Positions 8,917 through 18,800 are shown, counted from the stretch's first letter. The stretch: DNA of 64,000 nt from Paraplanobispora takensis (GCF_016863195.1 NZ_BOOK01000029.1:62001-126000); one strand, 5' to 3'. Notes: a model not told the origin generated them from the letters alone. Numbers and translations are program-made.

Positions 8917-8980
8917 ACGCAGCGGGCAGACTGATAGACGACCAGGCGTGTCGCATCGCGCCGTCAGTGGAGGAGAGGCC

Positions 8981-10342
8981 TTGGACCGCCAGCAGGAGTT
9001 CGTTCTCCGGACGCTCGAGGAGCGCGACATCCGGTTCATCCGGCTCTGGTTCACCGACGTTCTCGGGTTCCTCAAGTCCGTCGCCGTCGCCCCGGCCGAG
9101 CTCGAGGGAGCCTTCGCCGAGGGCATCGGCTTCGACGGCTCGGCCATCGAGGGCTTCGCCCGCGTCTACGAGTCGGACATGCTGGCCAAGCCCGACCCGG
9201 CGACCTTCCAGATCCTGCCCTGGCGCAGCGAGAACCCGGGCGCGGCCCGGATGTTCTGCGACATCCTCATGCCGGACGGCTCGCCTTCGCACGCCGACCC
9301 GCGCTGGGTGCTCAAGAAGACCCTGGCCAAGGCCTCCGACATGGGCTTCAGCTTCTACACCCATCCCGAGGTCGAGTTCTTCCTGCTGAAGAACCGGCCC
9401 GAGCGCGGCACGCGGCCCGAGCCCATCGACGAGGGCGGCTACTTCGACCACACCCCGCACAGCTCCGGCCACGACTTCCGGCGTCAGGCGATCATGATGC
9501 TGGAGTCGATGGGCATCTCGGTCGAGTACAGCCACCACGAAGGCGGTCCCGGCCAGCAGGAGATCGACCTGCGCTACGCCGACGCGCTCACCACCGCCGA
9601 CAACATCATGACCTTCCGTCTGATCATGAAGGAGGTCGCGCTGGAGCAGGGCATCTGGGCGAGCTTCATGCCCAAGCCCTTCACCGAGTACCCCGGCTCC
9701 GGCATGCACACCCACATGTCGCTGTTCGAGGGCGACCGCAACGCCTTCCACGAGCCCGGCGCCGAGTACCAGCTGTCCAAGACCGGCCGCGCCTTCATCG
9801 GCGGCCTGCTGGCCCACGCCGCCGAGATCACCGCCGTCTGCAACCAGTGGGTCAACTCCTACAAGCGCCTGTGGGGCGGCGCCGAGGCGATCGCCGGCCA
9901 GGGCGGCGAGGCCCCGAGCTACATCTCCTGGGGCCACAACAACCGCTCGGCCCTGGTCCGCGTGCCGATGTACAAGCCGCACAAGAGCGGCTCCACCCGC
10001 ATCGAGTTCCGCTCGCTCGACTCCGCCTGCAACCCCTACCTCGCCTTCGCGGTGATCCTCGCCGCCGGTCTGAAGGGCATCGAGGAGGGCTACGAGATGC
10101 CCCCCGGCGCCGAGGACGACGTCTGGGCCCTGACCAGCGCCGAACGCCGCGCCCTCGGCATCGCCCCCCTCCCGCAGTCCCTGGACGAGGCCATCGCCAC
10201 CATGGAGCGCAGCGAACTGGTCGCCGAGACCCTCGGCGAGCACGTCTTCGACTACTTCCTGCGCAACAAGCGCGCCGAGTGGAGCGAGTACCGCCGCCAG
10301 GTCACCGAATACGAGCTCGGCCGCTATCTGCCGGTCCTGTGA
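8981..10342 (+). CDS. glnA2: GlnA2-type glutamine synthetase-like enzyme (probable gamma-glutamylpolyamine synthetase)
   Basis: 453 residues, the same length as remembered actinomycete GlnA2 proteins. The TTG at 8981 follows GGAGGAGAGG, and the N-terminus LDRQQEFVLRTLEERDIRF matches that family. The glutamine synthetase fold is complete: beta-grasp domain (FDGSAIEGFARVYESDM), metal-binding Glu segment (HPEVEFFLLK), NSYKR loop (WVNSYKRLWGG) and GSGMHTHMSLF. The Tyr adenylylation loop of GlnA is absent, so GlnE should not act on it. In Streptomyces this clade attaches glutamate to polyamines rather than ammonia; transferring that activity here is inference. A GlnR-like box lies upstream and a hairpin downstream. 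Start codons further upstream (from 8864) would add 39 poorly conserved residues. Confidence 0.9.
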   Translation: MDRQQEFVLRTLEERDIRFIRLWFTDVLGFLKSVAVAPAELEGAFAEGIGFDGSAIEGFARVYESDMLAKPDPATFQILPWRSENPGAARMFCDILMPDGSPSHADPRWVLKKTLAKASDMGFSFYTHPEVEFFLLKNRPERGTRPEPIDEGGYFDHTPHSSGHDFRRQAIMMLESMGISVEYSHHEGGPGQQEIDLRYADALTTADNIMTFRLIMKEVALEQGIWASFMPKPFTEYPGSGMHTHMSLFEGDRNAFHEPGAEYQLSKTGRAFIGGLLAHAAEITAVCNQWVNSYKRLWGGAEAIAGQGGEAPSYISWGHNNRSALVRVPMYKPHKSGSTRIEFRSLDSACNPYLAFAVILAAGLKGIEEGYEMPPGAEDDVWALTSAERRALGIAPLPQSLDEAIATMERSELVAETLGEHVFDYFLRNKRAEWSEYRRQVTEYELGRYLPVL

Positions 10343-10816
10343 CCGCAGGCCGGCGGTGACCGGTCGGGCGCGAGGGTTCTGCCCGCGCCCGTGGAGGTGA
10401 GCCGCGGGGCCCGGCGGGGAGCCCGCCCTAGGGACGCAGCAGCTGCGGGACCGCGGAGGGGTTCCGCACTTGTGGATCAACGTGGGACGCTCTCCGGCAT
10501 GACCGGGACCCGCCGTTCCAGGTGCTCCTCGTCTTCCTGGGCGCCGCGGTGGCCGGGCGGGCCCTGCGATTCGAGGCGGGGTTCCGCGAGCACCGCCGAC
10601 GGTGATCGGGGGGACCCGGCCGATCCGTATGACGGGTTGTGACCGTCCCGGCCCCGTGACGTCCTCCTCCACCACCCCTGTCGGCCGACGACAGGCCCCT
10701 GCTTTCCGGGAGAAAGGCGATCTTCCGCCTGTGCGGTCGCGGTCCGGTCGATAGTGTGGCGGCGTCGATCACCGTGCCGTCGATCGCGGGGGAGGCGTTC
10801 CCCGCTGGGAGTGCAG
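10343..10816 (+). other. Gene-free stretch between GlnA2-type gene and YbdK-type gene
   Basis: 474 bases without a convincing gene. It holds the hairpin at 10366-10390 and one frame open from 10432 to the TGA at 10605 whose end reads like a short membrane protein (VLLVFLGAAVAGRALRFEAG then FREHRRR), but it has no good start or ribosome site. The last ~150 bases should carry the promoter of the downstream ligase gene. Confidence 0.5.
10366..10390 (+). terminator. Hairpin after the GlnA2-type gene
   Basis: A seven-pair stem GGGCGCG/CGCGCCC with an 11-base loop, 24 bases after the stop; there is no U-tract. Confidence 0.5.
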
Positions 10817-11974
10817 ATGACCGTGACCGCGGACTCCGCGCGTCCGATGCCCTTCGACGCGCTCTGCCCGCTGGTGGGGGTGGAGGAGGAGTACTTCGTC
10901 GTCGACCCCCTCACCCGCGAGGCGGCGCCCCGGGCGGCCGCGGTGCTGGAGCGGGCCGCGGCCGAGCTCGGCGGGACGGTCAGCTCGGAGATCACCCGGT
11001 ACCAGGTGGAGGCCAAGACGGCGCCGTGCGCGCGCACCTCCGAGCTGGAGGAGCGGATACGGCGGATGCGGGCGGCGATGGCCGCCGCGGCGCAGCGGGA
11101 GGGGCTCGCCGTGGTCGCCTCGGGGACGCCGGTCCTGGGTGACGTCGTCCCGCCGCTGATCACCGAGGACCCGCGCTACGAGGTGGGCATCGCCACCTAC
11201 CGGTCCCTCCACGACGAGCAGGCCATCTGCGCCGGGCACGTCCACGTGCACCTGCCGGACCGGGAGCGGGCGGTGCTGGTGGGCAACCACCTGCGGCCGT
11301 GGCTGCCGGTGCTGCTGGCGATGACGGCCAACTCGCCGCTGTGGGCGGGACGCGACACCGGCTACGCCAGCTGGCGGGCCCTGTGCTGGGGCAAGTGGCC
11401 GGTGGCCGGGCCGCCGCCGTACTTCGCCTCCCTCGCCGAGTTCGAGGAGACGATCGCGGCGCTGACCGAGTCGGGGGCGCTGGTCGACCCCGGGACGATC
11501 TTCTGGGACGTACGGCCGTCCGCGCGGCTGCCGACGCTGGAGGTCCGGGTGGCCGACGTGCCCGCCACCGCGGGGGAGTCGGCGATGCTCGCGGCCGTGG
11601 TGCGCGGCCTGGTGGTGACGTCCCTGCAGCGGGTGGAGCGCGGCGACCCGGGCCCGCCGCTGCCGGCCGAGCGGCTGCGCGCGGCCTACTGGCGGGCGGC
11701 GCGCGACGGCCTGGACGGGCACGGCGTCGATCCCGGCACCGGCCGGCTGCGGCCCGCCGGCGAGCTGCTGGAGGCGTTGCTGCGGCACATCGGCCCGGCC
11801 CTGGAGGAGACCGGCGACCTGGACATGGTCGGCGGGCGGATGGCGTGGCTGCGCGCCGCCGGCACCGGGGCGGCGCGTCAGCGGGCCGCCCTCGGCCGGC
11901 GCGGGCGGCCCGCCGACGTGGTCGACGATCTGGTGGCGCGGCTGGTGGAGCGGGACACCGCTCAGGCCGGGTGA
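10817..11974 (+). CDS. YbdK-type carboxylate-amine ligase (glutamate-cysteine ligase family 2)
   Basis: 385 residues of the GCS2 fold. VGVEEEYFVVDPLTREAAPR near the start holds the metal/ATP Glu cluster; later landmarks are ITRYQVEAKT, AGHVHVHLPDRE, and the C-terminal LEVRVADVP. YbdK proteins join a carboxylate to an amine using ATP and show weak glutamate-cysteine ligase activity in E. coli; the real substrate is unknown. The ATG at 10817 has GGGAG nearby; a GTG two codons earlier is an alternative. Its stop overlaps the end of the convergent FAD oxidoreductase gene by 13 bases, so the two 3' ends share antisense sequence. Confidence 0.85.
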   Translation: MTVTADSARPMPFDALCPLVGVEEEYFVVDPLTREAAPRAAAVLERAAAELGGTVSSEITRYQVEAKTAPCARTSELEERIRRMRAAMAAAAQREGLAVVASGTPVLGDVVPPLITEDPRYEVGIATYRSLHDEQAICAGHVHVHLPDRERAVLVGNHLRPWLPVLLAMTANSPLWAGRDTGYASWRALCWGKWPVAGPPPYFASLAEFEETIAALTESGALVDPGTIFWDVRPSARLPTLEVRVADVPATAGESAMLAAVVRGLVVTSLQRVERGDPGPPLPAERLRAAYWRAARDGLDGHGVDPGTGRLRPAGELLEALLRHIGPALEETGDLDMVGGRMAWLRAAGTGAARQRAALGRRGRPADVVDDLVARLVERDTAQAG

Positions 11975-13530
11975 GCCTCCCCTGAGGCGAGCCGCGCGGC
12001 CAGGAAGTCGCGCAGCGGCCGCACGTGCCGTACCGGATCCAGCCAGCGGGCCATCAGGTCCTCCAGCAGGTGCTGCTCGCCCGTCTGCTCACGGTGCCGC
12101 CAGGCCCGCACGACCGGGTGCAGGAAGGCGCTCTCGTCGGCCCGCTCGGGGGTGGGGTGCCGCCGGATGGCGAACACGTCGGGATGGTCCCGGCGCCCCC
12201 AGCGCAGGGTGACGGTGAAGTACAGCGGGTGCCCGCCGAAGCGCTCGACCGCGTAGTCCTCCGGCAGGTCCTCGTAGCGTGTGACCTCCCCGGTGGTCTC
12301 GTCGACCACGTACACGTCGCACAGGTACTCGAACTGCGTCCACAGCGCCGAGCTGTAGTTGACCCGCTCCAGCATGGCGGTGGTCAGCCCGTCCGGGTCG
12401 GCCGGAAGGGTCCGCCGGTCGAGCGGGACGCCCTCGTAGCGCTCGCGGAGCAGGGCGGTCATGGTGCGCAGGTTGTAGCGGAACCCGTCGATGAACGCCG
12501 AGGAGGCGCGTTTGAAGTCGCGGGCCTGCATCAGGGTGCCCGCGAAGTACAGGCCGTCGACGTTGACCGACCGGAAGTCGGGGCGGATCGCCGGAAGCCG
12601 CCCGCCGGGGACGCGCTCGGGCAGGCAGGAGTCGTCGAAGAGCGAGGTGTCCATGGTGAAGCCGGTGCAGCGCAGCACGTCGTCGTACTCCAGCAGCGCC
12701 TGCTCGCCGTCGGCCAGGGTGTAGGTGATGGCGACCTCGAAGTGGTCGCCGTCGCGCCGGATCCGGTCGACGTCGCACTCCAGCACCCCGTGCAGGGTCT
12801 TGAACCAGTAGCTGTCCAGCAGCGCGCCGTACTGGCCGCGCACGTGGCCGGGATGCTTGCTCGTCCAGGCCAGGCGCACCGGGCTCGGGCTGGCCAGGTG
12901 GACCACCGCCGCGTGGCCGAGCAGGGCCTGGGCGGTCTCGAACGCCGAGTTGCCCTTACCGATGATCAGGACCCGCCGGTCGGTGAAGTCCTCCCCGGAG
13001 ACGGGCATGTCCTCATACCCCCGGGCCAGCTCGATCCCGGGGATGTCGGGGACGTACGGCCCGCCCCACCCGGCCGCGACGATCACGCACTCGGCGTGGA
13101 AGACCTCACCCCCGGCGTGTACGGCGAAGCGGTCGCCGGTCTTCTCGATCCGGTCGACGGGCGTGGAGAAGCGCACGTTGAGCCGGTGCCCGCGCTGGAA
13201 GTCGGTGAGATAGCGGACCAGGTCGTCGGCCTGGGGGAAGTAATCCTGCGAGTAGCGGGGGAACATCAGCTCCGGCTCGTCGTTGAGCAGCGAGTTCCAG
13301 TCCCAGCGCAGGGCGATCTCCGGGTCCTTCTGGCCGGTGTGGACCTTGTTCAGCGAGATCAGCCTGCGGTGGCGCGGATAGCGGCGGAAGAACCCCCCGG
13401 GCCCGGCCTCGCGCTCCAGGGTGAGATAGTCGGCCCCGGCGCGCTGCAGGAAGTAGCTGAGCTGCAGTCCGCCCGGACCGGCACCGATGATCAGATAGCG
13501 ATGGGCGCGCCCCCCGGCTCCGGCCGTCAT
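11962..13530 (-). CDS. FAD-dependent oxidoreductase (FOXRED2/flavin monooxygenase-like)
   Basis: 522 residues. FAD-binding Rossmann motif at about residues 13-24 (YLIIGAGPGGLQLSYFLQRA) and a second dinucleotide motif mid-protein (VLIIGKGNSAFETAQALL) for NAD(P)H, as in FOXRED2-like proteins and class B flavin monooxygenases. The ~120-residue C-terminal extension after the flavin fold has no recognised motif. ATG 13530 overlaps the TGA of the upstream AhpD-like gene (ATGA), so the two are translationally coupled. Pairing with an AhpD-like protein suggests a redox job on a small molecule. The substrate is not inferable. Confidence 0.83.
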   Translation of the reverse strand: MTAGAGGRAHRYLIIGAGPGGLQLSYFLQRAGADYLTLEREAGPGGFFRRYPRHRRLISLNKVHTGQKDPEIALRWDWNSLLNDEPELMFPRYSQDYFPQADDLVRYLTDFQRGHRLNVRFSTPVDRIEKTGDRFAVHAGGEVFHAECVIVAAGWGGPYVPDIPGIELARGYEDMPVSGEDFTDRRVLIIGKGNSAFETAQALLGHAAVVHLASPSPVRLAWTSKHPGHVRGQYGALLDSYWFKTLHGVLECDVDRIRRDGDHFEVAITYTLADGEQALLEYDDVLRCTGFTMDTSLFDDSCLPERVPGGRLPAIRPDFRSVNVDGLYFAGTLMQARDFKRASSAFIDGFRYNLRTMTALLRERYEGVPLDRRTLPADPDGLTTAMLERVNYSSALWTQFEYLCDVYVVDETTGEVTRYEDLPEDYAVERFGGHPLYFTVTLRWGRRDHPDVFAIRRHPTPERADESAFLHPVVRAWRHREQTGEQHLLEDLMARWLDPVRHVRPLRDFLAARLASGEAHPA

Positions 13531-14090
13531 CGGGCCCGCTGCTCCGCCGGGGCGGCCTCGCGCGCGTATCCGGCCGTGACGATCACCTCGGCCATCGCGG
13601 CATAGGCCGCCGGGTCGTCGGGGGCGAAGGTGCCCAGGCCGTCGACGTAGCGGTTGAACATGCAGAAGGCCGCGGCGATCAGCACGGTGTCGTGGATCTC
13701 GACGTCGGTGGCGCCCTCGCGCCGGGCGCTGAGGATCAGGTCCTCGGTGACGGCCCTGCCGCTGCGCTGGACCGCGCCGGCGATGGCCAGCAGGGCCTTG
13801 AGCTTGGCCGGGATCGGCGCGCCGGCCGGGTCGGCGCGCACCTGCTCCACCAGCTCCATGCCCTCGGGCAACTGGGCCGCGGCGAAGGCGGAGTGCGAGG
13901 AGCAGCAGAACCGGCACTCGTTGAGGCCGGAGACGTAGGCCGCGATCAGCTCGCGCTCCCCGCGCGTCAGCGTGCTCTCTCCGCGCAGCAGCACCTCGGC
14001 CAGCTGGTTCAGCGGCAGGGCCGTCTCGGGGCGGAAGCGGAACAGGCCGCGGATTCCCGGGTCGTCGGAGTTGAGGGAGATGTGCGGCAT
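13527..14090 (-). CDS. AhpD-like carboxymuconolactone decarboxylase/peroxidase-related protein, copy 1
   Basis: 187 residues with the AhpD signature ExxxCxxCxxxH read as NECRFCCSSHSAF; the Cys pair and His are those used by alkylhydroperoxidases. The remaining helices (LKALLAIAGAVQRSGRAVTE, EIHDTVLIAAAFCMFNRYVD) fit the uncharacterised peroxidase-related enzyme group. Start ATG 14090 follows AAGGAG. It is coupled to the FAD oxidoreductase by an ATGA overlap and divergent from the SnoaL-like gene across a region with a strong inverted repeat. The gene at 14861 is a close paralogue, with long identical DNA stretches. Confidence 0.87.
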   Translation of the reverse strand: MPHISLNSDDPGIRGLFRFRPETALPLNQLAEVLLRGESTLTRGERELIAAYVSGLNECRFCCSSHSAFAAAQLPEGMELVEQVRADPAGAPIPAKLKALLAIAGAVQRSGRAVTEDLILSARREGATDVEIHDTVLIAAAFCMFNRYVDGLGTFAPDDPAAYAAMAEVIVTAGYAREAAPAEQRAR

Positions 14091-14197
14091 GGCGCTCCTT
14101 ATACGGACGCGTGGAAAATCCACTTACGCGACGAACGAATCCGCCCGACCGATCCTGATGATCGCCACATCGCCGTCCGGCTGTCAATGCCGGATTC

Positions 14198-14220
14198 ACC
14201 CCTATTGTTGCAATAAGGGT
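14198..14220. promoter_or_regulatory. Long inverted repeat between divergent redox genes
   Basis: ACCCCTATTG-TTG-CAATAAGGGT: ten-base arms pair at nine positions with a three-base spacer. It lies 108 bases before the AhpD-like start and 138 bases before the SnoaL-like start, so one regulator could control both. The shape fits a TetR- or MerR-type operator; no regulator gene is adjacent. Confidence 0.6.
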
Positions 14221-14357
14221 TCGTCACTATTCCGGGAATTGTCGGGTCCGCCTGGCCATACGGTAAGTCTGTTATTGCCGTATTGTCGATTTCGGTGAAT
14301 CGGGCGTAACGTCACTCACGTTCCGGAAGGCTCATCCCACCGCAAGGAGTTCCTTTC

Positions 14358-14750
14358 ATGTCAGAACACCCGGACGTCACGGTCGTCCGCGAGAGCTACG
14401 AGGCCCTGGCCAAGGGCGACCTGGACCGGTTCCGCGACGACCTGCTCGCCGACGACGTGACGTTCCACATCCCCGGCCGGGGCGCGCTGGCCGGCGACTA
14501 CCGCGGCAAGGAGGAGGTGGCCGGCTACCTGGCGAAGTTCATCGAGCTCGGCGGCGTGCTGCGGTTCGAGCCGGACGCCTTCCTGTCCGACGACGGGCGG
14601 GTGGCCGCGCTGCTGCACATCCGGGGCGAGCGCGAGGGCCGGGTCCTGGACGAGCGGGGCGTGCACGTGTTCCGCGTCGCCGGCGGCAGGATCAGCGAGC
14701 GCTGGAGCTTCCCCCAGGACGCCTACGCCGTCGACGAGTTCTTCGCCTGA
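14358..14750 (+). CDS. SnoaL/NTF2-like protein
   Basis: 130 residues of the cone-shaped NTF2/SnoaL fold: N-terminal helices (VVRESYEALAKGDLDRFRDD), an early strand (DDVTFHIPGRG) and late beta strands (EGRVLDERGVHVFRVAGGRI). AAGGAG precedes the ATG by eight bases. Family members act as ketosteroid-isomerase-like enzymes, polyketide cyclases or binding proteins; no set of catalytic residues is clear here. It sits between two AhpD-like genes and is divergent from the first. Its stop region is the first unit of a tandem repeat. Confidence 0.85.
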   Translation: MSEHPDVTVVRESYEALAKGDLDRFRDDLLADDVTFHIPGRGALAGDYRGKEEVAGYLAKFIELGGVLRFEPDAFLSDDGRVAALLHIRGEREGRVLDERGVHVFRVAGGRISERWSFPQDAYAVDEFFA

Positions 14751-14822
14751 CGGGGCTCACGCCGATGAGCCTGACGGGCTCGCGCCGATGAGCCTGAGGG
14801 CTTCCGGCGAGCCTGATGGCTT
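14745..14822 (+). repeat. Post-stop tandem repeat after the SnoaL-like gene
   Basis: GCCTGA, the final Ala codon and stop of the gene, recurs at 14745, 14769, 14792 and 14811. The intervening sequence is repeated too: the first two units share CTCxCGCCGATGA, the last two GGCTTCCGG. Confidence 0.75.
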
Positions 14823-14856
14823 CCGGTGCCGCCGGTGCGCGCACCGGCGGCACCGG
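14823..14856. terminator. Perfect 34-base palindrome, bidirectional terminator
   Basis: The 34 bases equal their own reverse complement, centred at 14839/14840. It lies between the convergent SnoaL-like (ends 14750) and AhpD-like (ends 14861) genes, so it can end both transcripts. Confidence 0.75.
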
Positions 14857-14860
14857 CTCC

Positions 14861-15550
14861 TCACCCCTGGCGCAGCGCCTCGGCCAGCACCGCCACGTAC
14901 CCCCCGGTCCGCCGCGCCCGCTCGGCGTAGTGGGCCGGGTCGTCCGAGGCGACCGTCCCGAGGCCGTCGACGTAGCGGTTGAACATGCAGAAGGCCGCGG
15001 CGATCAGCACGGTGTCGTGGATCTCGACGTCCGTGGCGCCCTCGCGCCTGGCCTCGGCGACCAGATCCCCGGTGACGGCCCTGCCGCTGCGCTGGACCGC
15101 GCCGGCGATGGCCAGCAGGGCCTTGAGCTTGGCCGGGACCGGGGCGCCGGCCGGGTCGGCGAGCACCCGGTCCACCAGTTCCATCCCCTCGGGGAAGCGC
15201 ACGGCGGTGAACGCCGCGTGGGTGGAGAAGCAGAACCGGCACTCGTTCAGCGCCGACACGTAGGTGGCGATCAGCTCGCGCTCCCCGCGCGTCAGCGTGC
15301 TGTCCCCGCACAGCAGCACCTCCACCAGCTGGTTCAGCGGCAGGGCCGTCTCGGGGCGGAAGCGGAACAGCCCGCGCACCCCCGGATCGCCGGAGTCGAG
15401 GGAGATGTACGGCTCCGGCTTCCCCTCGTGGTTGACCCACGTCTCCGGCTCCGGCCATTGGATTTCGCAGGAGACCAGGTCGGGCAGGACCGTGATCGAC
15501 GGCTTGGCGGCGGCGCGCAGAGTGGAAGGATGAGTCACTGCGTTCGTCAT
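14861..15550 (-). CDS. AhpD-like carboxymuconolactone decarboxylase/peroxidase-related protein, copy 2
   Basis: 229 residues; carries ExxxCxxCxxxH as NECRFCFSTHAAF. From about residue 55 onward it closely follows the protein at 13527-14090, and stretches such as the one encoding FCMFNRYVDGLGT are nearly identical in DNA, which argues for a fairly recent local duplication. It differs by a ~50-residue N-terminal extension (ITVLPDLVSCEIQWPEPETW). I chose ATG 15550, with GAAAGG at a good distance; GTG 15559 is an alternative. It probably shares a thiol peroxidase-type chemistry with copy 1, but this is unproved. Confidence 0.86.
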   Translation of the reverse strand: MTNAVTHPSTLRAAAKPSITVLPDLVSCEIQWPEPETWVNHEGKPEPYISLDSGDPGVRGLFRFRPETALPLNQLVEVLLCGDSTLTRGERELIATYVSALNECRFCFSTHAAFTAVRFPEGMELVDRVLADPAGAPVPAKLKALLAIAGAVQRSGRAVTGDLVAEARREGATDVEIHDTVLIAAAFCMFNRYVDGLGTVASDDPAHYAERARRTGGYVAVLAEALRQG

Positions 15551-15825
15551 TTCTCGCACCTTTCACGCGTTCTCGATTTTCCTCACGCCCTCGAATGTGC
15601 GCCTCCCGGCTCTCCGAAAACAGACAAAACAGGATCATCATGTTGTTCGTGGGTGCCGCTTCCTGCCAGTCCGGCGCTTGACGCCGCGCGATTTCTCCTA
15701 TTCGCCGACCGGCTGAGAAGTCCGGCGGGCTCTTCGCGACAGCGGGCGGGACCGGTCCGGTTCCGGCGCGAACAACCCGCTCCCCCCGTGCGTCCAACCA
15801 CCGTCAGGTGTCGTGGAGGTGTGCG

Positions 15826-18800
15826 GTGGGACGCAGCGGGCTCGCCCCGGGGGATCCGGAGCGGCTGGGGGGATACTGGCTGGCCGGGAGGCTGGGTCAG
15901 GGGGGCCAGGGAGTCGTCTACGACGCATACGACGAGACGGGCCGCCGGGTCGCGGTCAAGGTGCTGCACGGTGACGTGGCCGCCGACCCGGTGCTGCGCA
16001 ACCGCTTCGCCAGGGAGGCGGCCGCGGCGCAGCGGGTCGCCTCCTTCTGCACGGCGCGGCTGATCGCGGCCGAGACGACCGGGCCCAAGCCGTACATCGT
16101 CAGCGAGTACGTCGAGGGCCCGAGCCTGCGCCGCTCGGTGGAGATGGGCGGGGTGTTCGAGGGCGACCGTCTCATGCGGCTGGCCGTGGCGATCGCGACC
16201 GCGCTGACCGCCGTCCACGAGGCCGGCGTCGTGCACCGCGACCTCAAACCGGACAACGTGCTGATCGGCCCCGACGGGCCCCGCGTCATCGACTTCGGCA
16301 TCGCCAAGACGAAGGAGACCTCGCTCAGCTTCCCCGCCCAGGTCGTCGGCACCCCGCCGTACATGGCCCCGGAGACGCTGACCGCCGCGCGGGTGGGCCC
16401 CGCCGCCGACGTCTTCGCCTGGGGGGCGACGGTCCTGTTCGCGGCGACCGGGCACAGCCCGTTCGAGGCCGACAGCGTGGGCGCGGTCATGCACCGGGTG
16501 CTCACCCGCGAGCCGTCGGTGGACATGCTGCCCGAGCCCCTGCGCTCCCTGGCCGCCGCCGCGCTGGACAAGGACCCCGAGGCCCGGCCGGCCGCCCGCG
16601 ACCTGCTGCTCGGGCTGGTCGGCAAGGGGAGCGGCCTGCTCGACGAGGGGGCCAGGGCCGCGGCGGGCCTGCGCGCCCCGCGGAGCCCCGACACCGTCTC
16701 CCGCGGGCTCGGGGCGGTCGCCGAGGACGTCTACGCCGCGCTGGGCCCGGCCGGGCAGGAGGCGGTGCCCCGCATCATGCTGCGCATGGTGGTCCCGGGT
16801 GACAGCGGCGCCGACACCGTGCGCCGCGCCGCCCTGAGCGAGTTCGCGCCGAGTGACGAGCCGGTGCTGGCCGCCTTCATCCGGGCGGGGCTGCTCTTCC
16901 GGGACGAGAGCACGGTACGGCCGGCCGGCGCCGCGCTCCTGCGGGCCTGGCCGCGCCTGCACTCCTGGCTGGAGGCCGAGCGCACGGGGCTGCCGATCCA
17001 CCGGCGGCTGGGCGAGGCCGCCCGCCTGTGGGAGGAGCACGGCCGCAAGCCCGGCGACCTCTACCAGGGCACCCCGCTGGAGATCGCCCGCGAGTGGGCC
17101 ACCACCGGCCGCCACTACGTGGACCTCAACGCGCTGGAGACCCGGTTCCTGGACGAGGGCACGGCCGCCACGCGGCGTGCCGTACGGCGGCGCAGGCTGT
17201 TCACCACTGCGCTGGCCACGCTGACGGTCGTCGCGGTCCTGGCCGGTCTCCTGGCCGAGCAGCAGCGCCGCGCCGCCGACGCCGAGCGGACGAAGGTCGC
17301 CGCGCGGCTGGACGAGGCGGTGGCCCGCTCGCTGGCCGGGCAGGCCGGACGGCTGCGCCCGGTGGCCCCGGAGACCGCCAGGCTGCTCGGCGTGGCGGCC
17401 TGGAGGACCGCCCCGGTCCCCGAGGCCCGCACGGCGCTGCTGGAGTCGGCGGGACAGCGGGAGACGGCGGCGTTCACCCTCCCCGCGGGCGAGCTTCCGG
17501 CGAGCGTGGAGGATCCGCCCGCCACGGTGATGGACGCGCGCGGCGGGCGGCTGGCGGTCGTGGCCGGCACGGAGGGGCGGATCTGGGACCTCGCCACCCG
17601 CAGGCAGGTGTCGAAGATCACCGGCATCCCCCGGGACGTGTACGGCTTCCAGCTCAGCCCCGACGGCACCCGGCTGGCGATGCGGGGCGACCGCGACCGC
17701 GTCTGGGACGGGCGGACCGGGCGGGTCACGCCGTCGGAGCTGTCGTCCGACGGGTTCGAGGCGTTGCTGGCGCAGTGGCGGGACTCGGGCGACGGCACGC
17801 TGCCCAGGTGGTTCCCCGAGACCTCCGCGGAGCGCTGGGGGTCGGTCAGCGGGGACGGCCGGTACGGCGCGCTCGTCCGCTACGTCACCGACATCCAGGT
17901 CTGGGACCTGAACCGGCGCACGATGATCGGGACCGTCCCGGAGAAGGGCGGCTGGCCCTCGCCGGCCTCGGGCGACCCGGCGATGTACACGGAGTTCAGC
18001 CCGGACGGCAGGACCCTGGCGGTGCTCAGCGAGCCGGGCGTGGTGAAGCTGTACAGGCCCCGCGAGAGCCCGGAATGGCCGTTCATGACGCTGCGCTACC
18101 AGCCGGGGGAGAACTTCGGGGGGATGCAGTTCAGCGGGGACGGCCGGTTCCTGGCGATCGGCGGCGGCCACGAGGTGACCATGTGGCGGATCGACCACGC
18201 GGCGTGGGCGCCCTACGACGGCATCCGGGTGCTGCGCCATCCGCTGGCCCTGGCCGACCCCGAGGACGTGCGCTTCGGCCCCGACGACCGGACCCTCGTG
18301 GTCGGCGACGGGGTGTCCGTGCGCGTCCTGGACGTGGCGGACCTGACCAGGCCGAAGCTCGCGACCGGCGGGGAGGGCTTCCTGGTGGACGCCGCCTTCA
18401 GCCCGGACGGGAGCCTGCTGGCCACGCTCAGGGTGCGCAACCCGCGCGACTACCGCAGCCGCACGGCCACGCTCGCGCTGTGGGACACCGCGACCGGACG
18501 GCGCCGGGCCCGGCTCACCGGCCCGTGGGCCGACCCCGACACGGACGAGTTCCTGCCGCCGGCCGAGACGAACACCGATCACCGCCTGGCCTTCAGCCCG
18601 GACGGGCGCACGCTCGCCGTCGCGGGAGCCGAGATCACCCTGGTCGACGCGGCGTCCGGGAAGGCCGCCGGGACGCTCGCCCGGACCGGCCCCCGCCTGC
18701 TGCCGGGGGATCCGGCGACGCTGCCGAAGCCGGACATCACCCTGCCCGCCTTCGATCCCGCCGGGCGGCGCCTGGTCGCCGTGGACCACGACGCGATCGT

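Noticed and set aside
10391-10642. 83-residue plus-strand frame in the gene-free stretch
   Set aside because: Arg/Ser-rich composition, no ribosome site, no motif.
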